Origin: Virgisporangium aliadipatigenens
Lineage (GTDB): Bacteria; Actinomycetota; Actinomycetes; Mycobacteriales; Micromonosporaceae
Direction of reading: 5' to 3'
Length of the DNA stretch: 64,000 bases
NCBI RefSeq assembly: GCF_016863615.1
Contig: NZ_BOPF01000010.1
Coordinates: 248,001-312,000, forward strand
In this document: piece after piece, positions 31,643 to 40,503 of the stretch
Position numbering within the stretch: position 1 is the stretch's first letter
Layout: each line of letters begins with the position of its first letter
Notes under the pieces: model-generated
What the model saw: only the letters and a program-made list of their open reading frames with translations
Database searches by the model: none
Told to the model about the DNA's origin: nothing
Made by a program: the position numbers and the translations under genes

Positions 31643-33042
31643 GCCTGTCCACACTGGACACCGTGCCCCGGGAGAGCCGGCCGCCGGCCCTTCCGGGAGA
31701 CCTCACGCCGGGGATCGTCCACATCGGACTCGGCGCCTTCCACCGGGCGCACCAGGCGGTCTACACCCAGGCGGCGGGCGGCTGGGGGATCGTCGGCGTG
31801 GCGCCGCGCTCCCGCGACGTGCTGGACCGGCTGCGCGCCCAGGACGGGCTGTACAGCGTCGTCACCGTCGACGGCGACGGTTCCCGCGCCGACGTGATCG
31901 GTGTCCACTGTGGACTGCTGCACGGCGGTTCCGACCCGGACGCCGTGGTGGCCGCGATCGCCGACCCGCGCACCCGCGTGGTGACGCTGACCGTGACGGA
32001 GAAGGGCTACCGGCTCGACGCGGCCGGCAACCTGACCGTCGACGAGGGGCTGCGCGCCGAGCTGACCGGCGCCGCGCCACCGCTGTCGACGCCCGGGGCC
32101 CTGGTGCGCGGCCTGCTCGCGCGCGAGGCGGCCGGTGCCGGGCCGCTCGCCGTGCTCTGCAGCGACAACATGCGCGGCAACGGCGCGCGGCTGCGCGGCA
32201 TGGTGACGCAGGCGCTGGGCGTGGCCGGACGCGGGGTGCCGGCGGGCATCTCGTTCCCCTCGGCGATGGTCGACCGGATCGTGCCCGCCACCACGTCGCG
32301 CACGCTGGACCTCGCCCACACGGCGCTCGGTGTCCCGGACGCCGCCCCGGTCACCGCCGAGCCGTTCATGCAGTGGGTGATCGAGGACGACTTCCCGGGC
32401 GGGCGGCCGCGGTGGGAACGCGCCGGTGCCATCCTCACCGACGACGTCGCCCCGTGGGAGAGCATGAAGCTGCGCGTGCTCCTCGGCGTCCACAGTGGAC
32501 TCGCCTACCTCGGGGCGCTCGCCGGGGTCGAGACCATCGACCGGGCGCTCTCCCTGCCGGGCATGGTCGATCTGATGGAACGCCTCATCCGCGACGACAT
32601 CGCCCCCACCGTGACCCCGCCGCCGGGGGTGACCGTGGTCGGGTACGGTGCCCAGGCGCTGCACCGCTTCGCGAACCCGGCGCTCGGCCACCGCACGCTC
32701 CAGGTGGCGATGGACGGCACGCAGAAGCTGCCGTACCGCCTCGTGGAGACCATTGTGGACGGTCGCCGGGCGGGCCTACCGATGGAGCTGGCGGCCCTGG
32801 TGCTCGCGGCGTGGATGCGCTTCACCCGCGGCACGGCCGACGACGGCAGCCCGCTCCCGCTGAACGACCCGCTGGCCGACCGGCTCCGCGGCGGGTCCAC
32901 CGTGGACGAACTGCTCGCGATCGAGGAGGTCTTCCCGCCGGTGCTGCGGGAGGATCGGGAGTACGTCGCGCGGGTCGAACACTGGCTCGGCGCCCTGGAG
33001 AGCGGCGGCGCCGCCGACACGGTCAAGGCCGGCCATGGCTGA
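31633..33042 (+). CDS. uxuB: Mannonate/altronate oxidoreductase (mannitol dehydrogenase family)
   Basis: A 469-residue long-chain polyol dehydrogenase that should reduce fructuronate to mannonate or tagaturonate to altronate with NADH. GIVHIGLGAFHRAHQAVY binds NAD, and TLTVTEKGY, SDNMRGNG and WVIEDDF are family blocks. The active-site signature, normally K-x4-N-x2-H, reads MKLRVLLGVHS: Lys279 and His287 are kept but the Asn position is Leu284. That substitution could lower or alter activity. ATG 31633 overlaps the previous gene by 10 bases. Confidence 0.88.
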   Translation: MGLSLSTLDTVPRESRPPALPGDLTPGIVHIGLGAFHRAHQAVYTQAAGGWGIVGVAPRSRDVLDRLRAQDGLYSVVTVDGDGSRADVIGVHCGLLHGGSDPDAVVAAIADPRTRVVTLTVTEKGYRLDAAGNLTVDEGLRAELTGAAPPLSTPGALVRGLLAREAAGAGPLAVLCSDNMRGNGARLRGMVTQALGVAGRGVPAGISFPSAMVDRIVPATTSRTLDLAHTALGVPDAAPVTAEPFMQWVIEDDFPGGRPRWERAGAILTDDVAPWESMKLRVLLGVHSGLAYLGALAGVETIDRALSLPGMVDLMERLIRDDIAPTVTPPPGVTVVGYGAQALHRFANPALGHRTLQVAMDGTQKLPYRLVETIVDGRRAGLPMELAALVLAAWMRFTRGTADDGSPLPLNDPLADRLRGGSTVDELLAIEEVFPPVLREDREYVARVEHWLGALESGGAADTVKAGHG

Positions 33043-34213
33043 GCGGGTAGCGCTGGTCGGAGCGCTCGGGCACGGCCTGTGGCACCGGCGGGTCATCGAA
33101 CGCCTGCGCGCGGCCGGCCGGGTCGAGCCCGTGGCGTTCTGCGACCGGCAGCCGTTGACCGACGCGGAGGACGCGCCGCTGCGCGACGTGCCCGTCTTCG
33201 ACGATCACCGCCGGATGCTCGCCGCCACCAGGCCGGACGTCGTGGTCGTCTGCACGCCGCCGCACACCCACCTGCCGATCGCGCTCGACGTCGTCCACAG
33301 CGGCGCGGATCTCCTGCTCGAGAAGCCGCCGCTGGCCTCGTTGGCGGAGCACCGCCGGCTGACCGCCGAACTGCGCACCACCGGCCGCACCGCTCAGGTG
33401 GGCTTCCAGGCACTCGGTTCGCACGCGCTGCAACGCCTCTCCGCCGCGATCGCCGACGGCGAACTCGGCGACCTGTCCCGGCTCGGCGCGGTCGGCGCCT
33501 GGTGGCGGCCGGACGCCTACTTCACCCGTGCGCCCTGGGCCGGCAAGCGGTTCCTGGACGGGCGGCCGGTGATCGACGGTGCGCTGGTGAACCCGTTCGC
33601 GCACGCGCTCATGCAGGCCCTCGTGCTCGCCGGGCCGGCGGCGACCGCCCCGATGAGGCTCGAACTGGAGCGCTACCGCTCGCGTGCGATCGAGACCGAC
33701 GACACGACGTTCGCGCGGGTGACGTTCGCCAGCGGCGTGGAACTGGTCGTCGCGGTCACGCTCGACTCCAGCGTCTTCCTGCCGGGCGAGATCGTCGTGA
33801 CGGGCCACCGCCGCACGGCCGTGCTGGAGTACCCGACGGATCGCCTGCAACTGCCCGGCGACGACGAACCCGTGCACGTCCCCGGCCGCGACGGTCTCCT
33901 GGAGAACCTGCTCGACCACCGCGCCGACCCGGCGGTGGCGCTGATCGCGCCGCTGAGCCGCACGGCCGTGTTCACCACGCTGCTGGAGGCGATCGTCTCC
34001 GCGCCGGAGCCGGCCCGCATCCCGGCGCGGCACCTGCGGCCGCATCCGGACGGCGGCGGTTCGGCGGTCGAGGGGATCGACCGGCTGGTCCGGAAGGTTG
34101 TCACGCGACACCGTTTGCCGAGCGAGCTGAACGTCTCCTGGGCGGCCGCTCCGCACCGGGTCGTGCTGGACCGGTGGCGGCCGATAGTAGGGAGCGAATC
34201 TCGTGCGGGCTGA
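33035..34213 (+). CDS. Gfo/Idh/MocA-family oxidoreductase (second)
   Basis: A 392-residue oxidoreductase. The Rossmann region VALVGALGHGLWHRRVIERL is followed by VVVCTPPHTHLPIAL and LLLEKPPLASLAEHR. PVIDGALVNPFAHALMQALVL replaces the usual GGG/H motif of the C-terminal domain. It starts eight bases inside the uxuB gene. Related proteins accompany plant cell-wall glycan operons; the exact substrate is unknown. Confidence 0.87.
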   Translation: MAERVALVGALGHGLWHRRVIERLRAAGRVEPVAFCDRQPLTDAEDAPLRDVPVFDDHRRMLAATRPDVVVVCTPPHTHLPIALDVVHSGADLLLEKPPLASLAEHRRLTAELRTTGRTAQVGFQALGSHALQRLSAAIADGELGDLSRLGAVGAWWRPDAYFTRAPWAGKRFLDGRPVIDGALVNPFAHALMQALVLAGPAATAPMRLELERYRSRAIETDDTTFARVTFASGVELVVAVTLDSSVFLPGEIVVTGHRRTAVLEYPTDRLQLPGDDEPVHVPGRDGLLENLLDHRADPAVALIAPLSRTAVFTTLLEAIVSAPEPARIPARHLRPHPDGGGSAVEGIDRLVRKVVTRHRLPSELNVSWAAAPHRVVLDRWRPIVGSESRAG

Positions 34214-35144
34214 CGTGCCGGGCCTCGATGTGGTGTGCGTGGGCGAGAGCATGGTGGTGCTGACGCCCGAGCCGCTCGGTTCGCTGCGCGGCGCCGAGAC
34301 GTTGCGGCGCGGGCTCGGCGGCGCGGAGTCCAATGTGGCCGGTTACCTCGCCCCGCTCGGCGTGCGCGTGGCGTGGGCGGGCCGGGTCGGCGCGGACCCG
34401 TTCGGGGCGTTCGTGCACGAGAGCATCGCCGCCTCCGGTGTGGACTGCCGTTGGGTGGTCACGGATCCGGAGGCCCCGACCGGCATCTACTTCAAGGACC
34501 CCGGCCGCGGTGTCCACTACTACCGCAGGGGTTCGGCCGCCTCCCGCCTCGGCCCTCCACTGTGGAACGTCATCAGCGCGGGCACACCCCGCTGGGTGCA
34601 CCTGACCGGCATCACGCCCGCCCTGTCGGACTCGTGCCGCAGCCTCGTCGAGACGGCCCTGCACCGGCGTGCGGTGCCGGGTGCGGCGGTCTCCTTCGAC
34701 GTGAACTACCGCCCCGCGCTCTGGTCCCCGGACACCGCCGCCCCGGTGCTGCGCGACCTGGCCTCCCGCGCCGATCTGGTGCTCGTGGGCCTGGACGAGG
34801 CGCAGGCGCTGTGGGGCTGTGCGACGGCCGAGGACGTGCGCGCACTGCTGCCCGAGCCGCCGACCCTGGTGGTCAAGGACGGGGCGGTCGGCGCGACGGC
34901 CTTCGACGCCGGGGGCCCCACGTTCGTCCCGGCGAACGCCGTCGACGTGGTCGAACCGGTCGGCGCCGGCGACGCGTTCGCGGCCGGGTATCTCTTCGGC
35001 ACCCTGCGGAACGTCCCGCAGGAGGCGCGGCTGCGGCTGGGGCACGCCCTCGCCGGGGTCGCGCTGCGCACCACGGGCGACGTCGGCGCCGCCCCGCCGG
35101 CCGACGCCCTGCTGGCCGCGGCCGGCATCTCCACCCCCTCCTAA
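34203..35144 (+). CDS. kdgK: 2-keto-3-deoxygluconate kinase (PfkB family)
   Basis: A 313-residue PfkB sugar kinase. LRRGLGGAESNVAGYLAPLG near the N-terminus and the catalytic motif EPVGAGDAFAAGYLFGTL are clear. KDPGRGVHYYRRGSAASRL fits KDG kinases. It phosphorylates KDG to KDPG, the substrate of the aldolase at 39777. GTG 34203 overlaps the previous stop; GGGAG lies upstream. Confidence 0.92.
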   Translation: MRADVPGLDVVCVGESMVVLTPEPLGSLRGAETLRRGLGGAESNVAGYLAPLGVRVAWAGRVGADPFGAFVHESIAASGVDCRWVVTDPEAPTGIYFKDPGRGVHYYRRGSAASRLGPPLWNVISAGTPRWVHLTGITPALSDSCRSLVETALHRRAVPGAAVSFDVNYRPALWSPDTAAPVLRDLASRADLVLVGLDEAQALWGCATAEDVRALLPEPPTLVVKDGAVGATAFDAGGPTFVPANAVDVVEPVGAGDAFAAGYLFGTLRNVPQEARLRLGHALAGVALRTTGDVGAAPPADALLAAAGISTPS

Positions 35145-35158
35145 GCCCAGGAGTTTCC

Positions 35159-36484
35159 ATGCGCCTGCGCATCCCCCTCGCCATCGCATTGGCCGCCGCT
35201 CTCTTACCTGCCCTGCCGGCCTCGGCCGCCGCCGACACCCCGAGCGCCGCCGCCCTGGCGCTCGCCCGCCAGACGCTGCCCGCCAACGACGGCTGGGCCT
35301 CGTCCGGAACGGGCACCACCGGTGGCGCCGCCGCCACACCCGACCGGATCTCGGTCGTGCGCACCCGCGACGAACTCGTCGCCGCCCTCGACGCCACCTC
35401 GACCGTGCCGCGCATCGTGTTCGTCGCCGGCACCGTCAACGCCAACGTCGACGCCGCCAACAAGCCGCTGACCTGCGCCGACTACGCGGATCCGGAGTAC
35501 AGCCTCGACGCGTACCTGGCCGCCTACGACCCGGCGGTGTGGGGCCGCGCGACGCGCCCGTCCGGCCCGCTGGAGGAGGCGCGGGTGCGTTCGGCCCGCA
35601 ACCAGAGCGCGCGCGTGCAGCTCAAGGTCGGCGCCAACACGACGATCGTGGGCCTGCGCAACGCCCGCATCATCGGCGGCAACCTGCTGGTCGACCGGGT
35701 CGATAACGTGATCATCCGGAACCTGACCGTCGAGGACTCCGCGGACTGCTTCCCCGCGTGGGACCCGACCGACGGCGCGGCGGGGAACTGGAACTCCCTC
35801 TACGACACCGTCACGCTCACCGGCGCCACGCACGTGTGGGTCGATCACAGCACGTTCAGCGACGGGAACAACCGGGACGCGAACCAGCCGCTGCACTTCG
35901 GCCGGCCGTACCAGGCGCACGACGGGGCGCTGGACGTGATCCGGGCGTCGGACCTGGTCACGATCTCGTACAACACCTTCCAGGAGCACGACAAGACGAT
36001 GCTCATCGGCTCCACGAACACGGTCGGGGCCGACGTCGGCAAGCTGCGCGTCACGCTGCACCACAACCGGTTCGCGAACGTGGGCCAGCGGGCGCCCCGG
36101 ATCCGCTTCGGGCAGGTCGACCTCTACAACAACTACTTCTACGCCACCGACGAGGACGACTACTCGTACTCCTGGGGCATCGGGGTCTACTCGGCCCTCT
36201 ACGCCGAGAACAACTTCGTGCTGCGCAGCGCCGACCTCGCTCTGGACGAGTTCGTGTACGACTGGGGCGGAACGGCGTTCACCGAGATCGGCACCTGGAG
36301 CACGATCGGCACGCAGCGGCCCACGGCCGTCAGCCTGCGCGCGGCGTACAACGCCACCCACGACCCGGACCTGGGCGGGGACGCCGGGTGGGTGCCGGTC
36401 CTGCGGGCGGGGCCGGTCCTGCCGGCGACCGAGGTGCCCGCCGCGGTGACCGCATCGGCCGGCGCCGGAAAGATCCGAATCTAA
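35159..36484 (+). CDS. Secreted pectate lyase, polysaccharide lyase family 1
   Basis: A 441-residue exported enzyme cleaving polygalacturonate by beta-elimination. A Sec signal peptide covers about residues 1-25 (ALLPALPASAAA). The beta-helix core shows THVWVDHSTFSDGNNRD, DLVTISYNTFQEHDKTMLIGS, VTLHHNRFANVGQRAPRIRFGQVDLYNNYF and catalytic Arg in APRIRFG. AGGAG lies before ATG 35159. It is the last gene before the terminator at 36503-36536 and explains the uronate genes upstream. Confidence 0.95.
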   Translation: MRLRIPLAIALAAALLPALPASAAADTPSAAALALARQTLPANDGWASSGTGTTGGAAATPDRISVVRTRDELVAALDATSTVPRIVFVAGTVNANVDAANKPLTCADYADPEYSLDAYLAAYDPAVWGRATRPSGPLEEARVRSARNQSARVQLKVGANTTIVGLRNARIIGGNLLVDRVDNVIIRNLTVEDSADCFPAWDPTDGAAGNWNSLYDTVTLTGATHVWVDHSTFSDGNNRDANQPLHFGRPYQAHDGALDVIRASDLVTISYNTFQEHDKTMLIGSTNTVGADVGKLRVTLHHNRFANVGQRAPRIRFGQVDLYNNYFYATDEDDYSYSWGIGVYSALYAENNFVLRSADLALDEFVYDWGGTAFTEIGTWSTIGTQRPTAVSLRAAYNATHDPDLGGDAGWVPVLRAGPVLPATEVPAAVTASAGAGKIRI

Positions 36485-36502
36485 GGCAAAGTTCGAAACT
36501 AT

Positions 36503-36536
36503 CGGTCCCCGGTGGGTCTAGGCCCATCGGGGACCG
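36503..36536 (+). terminator. Terminator after pectate lyase
   Basis: A 14-bp stem with one G-U pair (36503-36516 and 36523-36536, CGGTCCCCGGTGGG) and a six-base loop, followed by GCGTTTAT. It separates the first catabolic operon from the DUF993 operon. Confidence 0.75.
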
Positions 36537-36549
36537 GCGTTTATCGTTA

Positions 36550-36563
36550 GGAAAGCGCTTACC
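36550..36563 (+). promoter_or_regulatory. LacI/AraR-type operator upstream of the DUF993 operon
   Basis: GGAAAGCGCTTACC has an AAGCGCTT palindromic core typical of LacI-family operators, but differs from the GCAAACGTTTGC sites at 27.4-27.5 kb. It lies 30 bases before the ATG at 36593. Either another LacI regulator or relaxed binding of the local one is implied. No clear -35/-10 pair was seen. Confidence 0.5.
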
Positions 36564-36592
36564 TCGCACCACAGATCGAGAGGGAACCACTC

Positions 36593-37735
36593 ATGCAGCG
36601 AAGGACCGTGGGCGTCGTCGTCAACGGCGTCACCGGCCGGATGGGCTACCGGCAGCACCTCGTCCGGTCCCTGCTGGCGATCCGCGAGCAGGGCGGCCTG
36701 CCGACCCGGGACGGGCACGTCATCTGGCCGGAGCCCGTGCTCGTCGGGCGCAACGCCACCCGGCTGGGGGAGATCGCCGACCGCCACGGCCTCACCGAGT
36801 GGACCACCGACCTGGCGGCCGCGCTGGCCCGGCCCGACGTTGAGATCTACTTCGACGCGCAGCTCACCTCGCTGCGGGAGAAGGCCATCCGGCAGGCGAT
36901 CGACGCCGGCAAGCACATCTACACGGAGAAGCCGCTCGCCGAGGGCACCACCGCCGCGAAGGAGCTGGCCGTCGCCGCCGACGCGGCCGGGGTCCGGCAC
37001 GGGGTGGTGCAGGACAAGCTGTTCCTGCCGGGGCTGCGCAAGCTGAAGCGCCTCATCGACGGCGGCTTCTTCGGCCGCATCCTGTCGGTGCGCGGCGAGT
37101 TCGGCTACTGGGTGTTCGAGGGCGACTGGCAGCCGGCCCAACGCCCGTCGTGGAACTACCGCACCGGCGACGGCGGCGGCATCGTGATGGACATGTTCCC
37201 GCACTGGAACTACGTGCTCGAGGAGCTGTTCGCGCCGGTGCGCGCCGTGTCGGCCACCATCGCCACGCACCTCGACGCGCGGGTCGACGAGCAGGGCGAG
37301 ACGTACCGGGCCGACGCCGACGACGCCGCGTACGCGGTCTTCGAGCTCGAGGGTGGCATCGTCGCCCAGCTCAACTCGTCGTGGTGCGTGCGCGTGTTCC
37401 GCGACGAACTGGTGGAGTTCCAGGTGGACGGCACCGAGGGGAGCGCCGTGGCGGGGCTGCGCCGCTGCCGGGCCCAGCACCGTTCGGTGACGCCGAAGCC
37501 GGTGTGGAACCCGGATCTGCCGGCGACGGAGAAGTTCCGGGAGCAGTGGGCCGAGGTGCCGGACAACGAGGAGTTCGACAACGGGTTCAAGGTGCAGTGG
37601 GAGGCGTTCCTGCGGCACGTCGTCGAGGGGGCGCCGTTCCGTTGGGACTTCCACTCGGGAGCGCGCGGCGTGCGCCTCGCCGAACTGGGCCTCGAGTCCG
37701 CCCGCACCGGCCGCCGCGTCGAGGTGCCCGCATGA
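36593..37735 (+). CDS. Gfo/Idh/MocA-family oxidoreductase (third)
   Basis: A 380-residue oxidoreductase. TVGVVVNGVTGRMGYRQHLVRSL binds the nucleotide, HIYTEKPLAEG holds the catalytic Lys-Pro, and GDGGGIVMDMFPHWNYVLEELF the C-terminal His. This subtype is found with DUF993 and a TIM-barrel isomerase, as here. It probably oxidises a sugar or glycoside to a keto form; the substrate is unknown. GAGAGGGAA precedes the ATG. Confidence 0.9.
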   Translation: MQRRTVGVVVNGVTGRMGYRQHLVRSLLAIREQGGLPTRDGHVIWPEPVLVGRNATRLGEIADRHGLTEWTTDLAAALARPDVEIYFDAQLTSLREKAIRQAIDAGKHIYTEKPLAEGTTAAKELAVAADAAGVRHGVVQDKLFLPGLRKLKRLIDGGFFGRILSVRGEFGYWVFEGDWQPAQRPSWNYRTGDGGGIVMDMFPHWNYVLEELFAPVRAVSATIATHLDARVDEQGETYRADADDAAYAVFELEGGIVAQLNSSWCVRVFRDELVEFQVDGTEGSAVAGLRRCRAQHRSVTPKPVWNPDLPATEKFREQWAEVPDNEEFDNGFKVQWEAFLRHVVEGAPFRWDFHSGARGVRLAELGLESARTGRRVEVPA

Positions 37736-37814
37736 GCGGACGCTTGCGGGAGCGAATCATCGGCACTGTCCGCTGCGCGTCTCAGGGCGCCGGGGAGCGA
37801 AGCGAGGCGGCGTC

Positions 37815-38963
37815 ATGAGCGGGGTACGACTGCCGGACGGGTCGGTGCACACGTTCGGCGGCGGAACGGCGTTCGCGTCGAGCCACGCCGCGCCGAAGAA
37901 GCGGATCGCCTTCGCCGCCGCGCACGTGGTGGCCCGCCCGACCGGGGAGACCGTGCCCGGCGCACCCGCCGAACTGGACTGGAGGGCGACGCTGGCGTTC
38001 CGGCGGCACCTGTGGGCGCTGGGGCTCGGGGTCGCCGAGGCGATGGACACCGCGCAGCGCGGCATGGGCCTGGACTACCCCGTGACGCGCGAACTGATCC
38101 GCCGCAGCGCCGCCGAGGCCCGCGCCGACGGTGGGCGCATCGTGGCCGGGGTGGGCACCGACCAGCTCCCCACCGGCCCGGCCGGCCTGGCCGACATCCG
38201 CCGCGCCTACGCCGAACAGCTCGCCGACGTGCGCGAGTCCGGTGCGGTGCCGGTGCTCATGTGCAGCCGCCAGCTGGCCGCCGCCGCGCGGGACGCCGAC
38301 GACTACCTGAGCGTCTACGGCGAACTGATCGCCGCCAGCGACGTTCCGGTGGTGCTGCACTGGCTGGGGGAGATGTTCGACCCGGCGCTCGCGGGCTACT
38401 GGGGAACGTCCGACGTCGACACCGCGACCGAGACCGTGCTGACGCTCATCAAGGCGCACTCCGCGAAGGTGGACGGCATCAAGGTGTCGCTGCTGGACGC
38501 GGCGCACGAGGTGGCGTTGCGGCGTCGCCTGCCGGCCGGCGTGCGCCTGTACACCGGGGACGACTTCAACTATCCGGAGCTGATCCGGGGCGACGCCGAG
38601 GGCTGGTCCGACGCGCTGCTGGGCATCTTCGACCCGATCGCGCCGGCCGCGTCGGCCGCGCTCGCCGCGCTCGACCGGGACGACGCGGCCGAGTACGACC
38701 GGATCCTCGCGCCGACCGTCCCGCTGTCGCGGCACATCTTCGCGGCGCCGACGTTCTACTACAAGACCGGCATCGTCTTCCTGGCCTGGCTCGCCGGGCA
38801 TCAGGACCACTTCCTGATGGTCGGCGGGCTCCACAGTGGACGGTCGGTGCCGCACCTCGTGCGCGCCGCCGTGCTCGCCGACGCCGCCGGGCTCATCCCG
38901 GATCCGGACCTCGCCGCCGCGCGGCTGCGGGCGTTCCTCACAGTGGCGGGGGTTCAGCAATGA
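37815..38963 (+). CDS. DUF993 family protein (aldolase-like TIM barrel)
   Basis: A 382-residue DUF993 protein resembling class I aldolases of the dihydrodipicolinate synthase group. WALGLGVAEAMDTAQRGMGLDY, IVAGVGTDQL, VVLHWLGEMF and DGIKVSLLD are distinctive; Lys223 in GIKVS is placed like a Schiff-base lysine. No activity is established to my knowledge. A 79-base gap separates it from the preceding oxidoreductase, and GAGGCGG lies before the ATG. The TIM-barrel isomerase overlaps it by four bases, implying a common pathway. Confidence 0.85.
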   Translation: MSGVRLPDGSVHTFGGGTAFASSHAAPKKRIAFAAAHVVARPTGETVPGAPAELDWRATLAFRRHLWALGLGVAEAMDTAQRGMGLDYPVTRELIRRSAAEARADGGRIVAGVGTDQLPTGPAGLADIRRAYAEQLADVRESGAVPVLMCSRQLAAAARDADDYLSVYGELIAASDVPVVLHWLGEMFDPALAGYWGTSDVDTATETVLTLIKAHSAKVDGIKVSLLDAAHEVALRRRLPAGVRLYTGDDFNYPELIRGDAEGWSDALLGIFDPIAPAASAALAALDRDDAAEYDRILAPTVPLSRHIFAAPTFYYKTGIVFLAWLAGHQDHFLMVGGLHSGRSVPHLVRAAVLADAAGLIPDPDLAAARLRAFLTVAGVQQ

Positions 38964-39784
38964 GCGAGCGGGAAACACTCAGTGACCGGTTCGCTTTCAA
39001 CCAGGCGACCGCCAAGTACTGGGCGATGGACGAGCTCATCGCGGGATGCGTCGCCTCCGGTGTGCGTCACGTCGGGCTCTGGCGGGAGAACGTCGCCGAG
39101 TACGGCCTCGATCGCACCGCGAAGGAGGTGCGCGCCGCGGGGCTGTCGGTGAGCACGCTGTGCCGGTCGGGCTTCTTCGAGCGGGACGGCTGGTTCGACG
39201 ACAACCGGCGCGCGATCGACGAGGCCGCGGCCCTCGGGACGGGTGTCCTGGTGCTGGTCTCCGGCGGGCTTCGCGAGGGTTCGCGGGACATCGCCGGCGC
39301 CCGCCGCCACGTGGCCGACGCCGTCGCCGAACTGGTCCCGCACGCCGTCGCCGCCGGCGTGACCCTCGCGGTGGAGCCGCTGCACCCGATGTTCTGCTCC
39401 GACCGGTGCGTGATCAGCACGTTCGCCCAGGCGATGGCGATCGCGTCGCAGCATCCGGTCGGCGCGGTGGGCGTCTGCGTCGACACCTATCACCTCTGGT
39501 GGGACGACACCGTCCTGCCCGAACTGGTCGCCGCCGGCCCGCGCGTCGCCACCTACCAGCTCGCGGACTGGATCACGCCGCTGCCGGCAGGGGTGCTCAC
39601 CGGGCGCGGGCTGCCCGGGCAGGGCTGCGTGGACTTCGACGCGTTCCATGTCGCGGTGGAACGGGCCGGATACACCGGACCGATCGAGGTGGAGATCTTC
39701 AACGACGAGCTGTGGGCCAGGCCGGGTGCGGAGATCCTCGCGGACACGCTCAAGGCGTTCCATAGAGTGGTCTCCGATGACTGA
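38960..39784 (+). CDS. Sugar-phosphate isomerase/epimerase (xylose-isomerase-like TIM barrel)
   Basis: A 274-residue TIM-barrel protein of the AP-endonuclease 2/IolE type. FAFNQATAKYW begins the barrel, GVRHVGLWRENV follows, LAVEPLHPMF and CVDTYHLWWDD carry metal ligands, and GPIEVEIFND provides the last Glu. It likely isomerises or dehydrates a keto-sugar. ATG 38960 overlaps the DUF993 stop (ATGA), and its own end overlaps the aldolase start by eight bases. Confidence 0.88.
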   Translation: MSERETLSDRFAFNQATAKYWAMDELIAGCVASGVRHVGLWRENVAEYGLDRTAKEVRAAGLSVSTLCRSGFFERDGWFDDNRRAIDEAAALGTGVLVLVSGGLREGSRDIAGARRHVADAVAELVPHAVAAGVTLAVEPLHPMFCSDRCVISTFAQAMAIASQHPVGAVGVCVDTYHLWWDDTVLPELVAAGPRVATYQLADWITPLPAGVLTGRGLPGQGCVDFDAFHVAVERAGYTGPIEVEIFNDELWARPGAEILADTLKAFHRVVSDD

Positions 39785-40373
39785 GAACCTGGCGGCACAC
39801 GGGCGGATCGTCCTCATCCTGCGGGATCTGGGGGTGGCGGAGACCGTGCGGCGCGCGCGAGAGGCATGGGACGCGGGCATCGGGCTGGTCGAGGTGACCG
39901 CGGACGGCGAGGAGGCGGTCGCGGCGGTCCGCGCGACCGTCGCCGCCGCCGAGGGCCGTCCCGTTCTCGCCGGAACGGTGTTGAGCCCGGCCGTCGCCCT
40001 GGAGGTGGCTTCGCTCGGGGTCGCCGCCACGGTGGCGCCCGGGCTGGACGAGGCCGTGGTGTCGGCCAGCATGTCGGCGGGCGTGCCGCACGTGCCGGGC
40101 GTCGCGACGGCGACGGAGATCCAGCGCGCCGTGTCGCTGGGGTGCACGCTGCTCAAGGGCTTCCCCGCCGGGAGCCTCGGACCGGGGTGGTTCAAGACCG
40201 TGCGGGGGCCGTTCCCCCGGGTGCGTTTCATGGCGACGGGCGGCCTGACGCCCGCGACGGCGCCGGAGTACTTCGCGGCCGGGGTGTCGATGATCGGGTT
40301 CGGCGGCGGGGGCGGGGACCTCTCGGCGCTGGTCGCTCTGAGTGATCGCGGAGACGCGGTTACTGGCGCGTAG
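39777..40373 (+). CDS. eda: KDPG/KHG aldolase
   Basis: A 198-residue class I aldolase cleaving 2-keto-3-deoxy-6-phosphogluconate to pyruvate and glyceraldehyde-3-phosphate. LVEVTADGEEA, VLAGTVLS, PHVPGVATATEI, the Schiff-base Lys in LLKGFPAG and FMATGGLTPA are all present. It completes the uronate pathway begun by UxaC and KdgK, although it lies in the DUF993 operon. It may instead or also serve that pathway's product. A weak GCCCCA/TGGGGC hairpin (40382-40409) follows the stop. Confidence 0.93.
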   Translation: MTENLAAHGRIVLILRDLGVAETVRRAREAWDAGIGLVEVTADGEEAVAAVRATVAAAEGRPVLAGTVLSPAVALEVASLGVAATVAPGLDEAVVSASMSAGVPHVPGVATATEIQRAVSLGCTLLKGFPAGSLGPGWFKTVRGPFPRVRFMATGGLTPATAPEYFAAGVSMIGFGGGGGDLSALVALSDRGDAVTGA

Positions 40374-40503
40374 TGATAATGGCCCCACTATCGGATTTGA
40401 TTTTGGGGCGGGGCCGGCACGCTTTGTAGCATCGCGGACTTAACCGCTCACGTGCCGCTCCGCCTCCCCGGAGGGCACCCTGGACCGTCGACAGGGGCCT
40501 GAG

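Noticed and set aside
40382-40432. Terminator and promoter between eda and the first DUF3311 gene
   Set aside because: The hairpin has only six-base arms and a 16-base loop, and TTGATT with TAGCAT are 24 bases apart, so neither is convincing.
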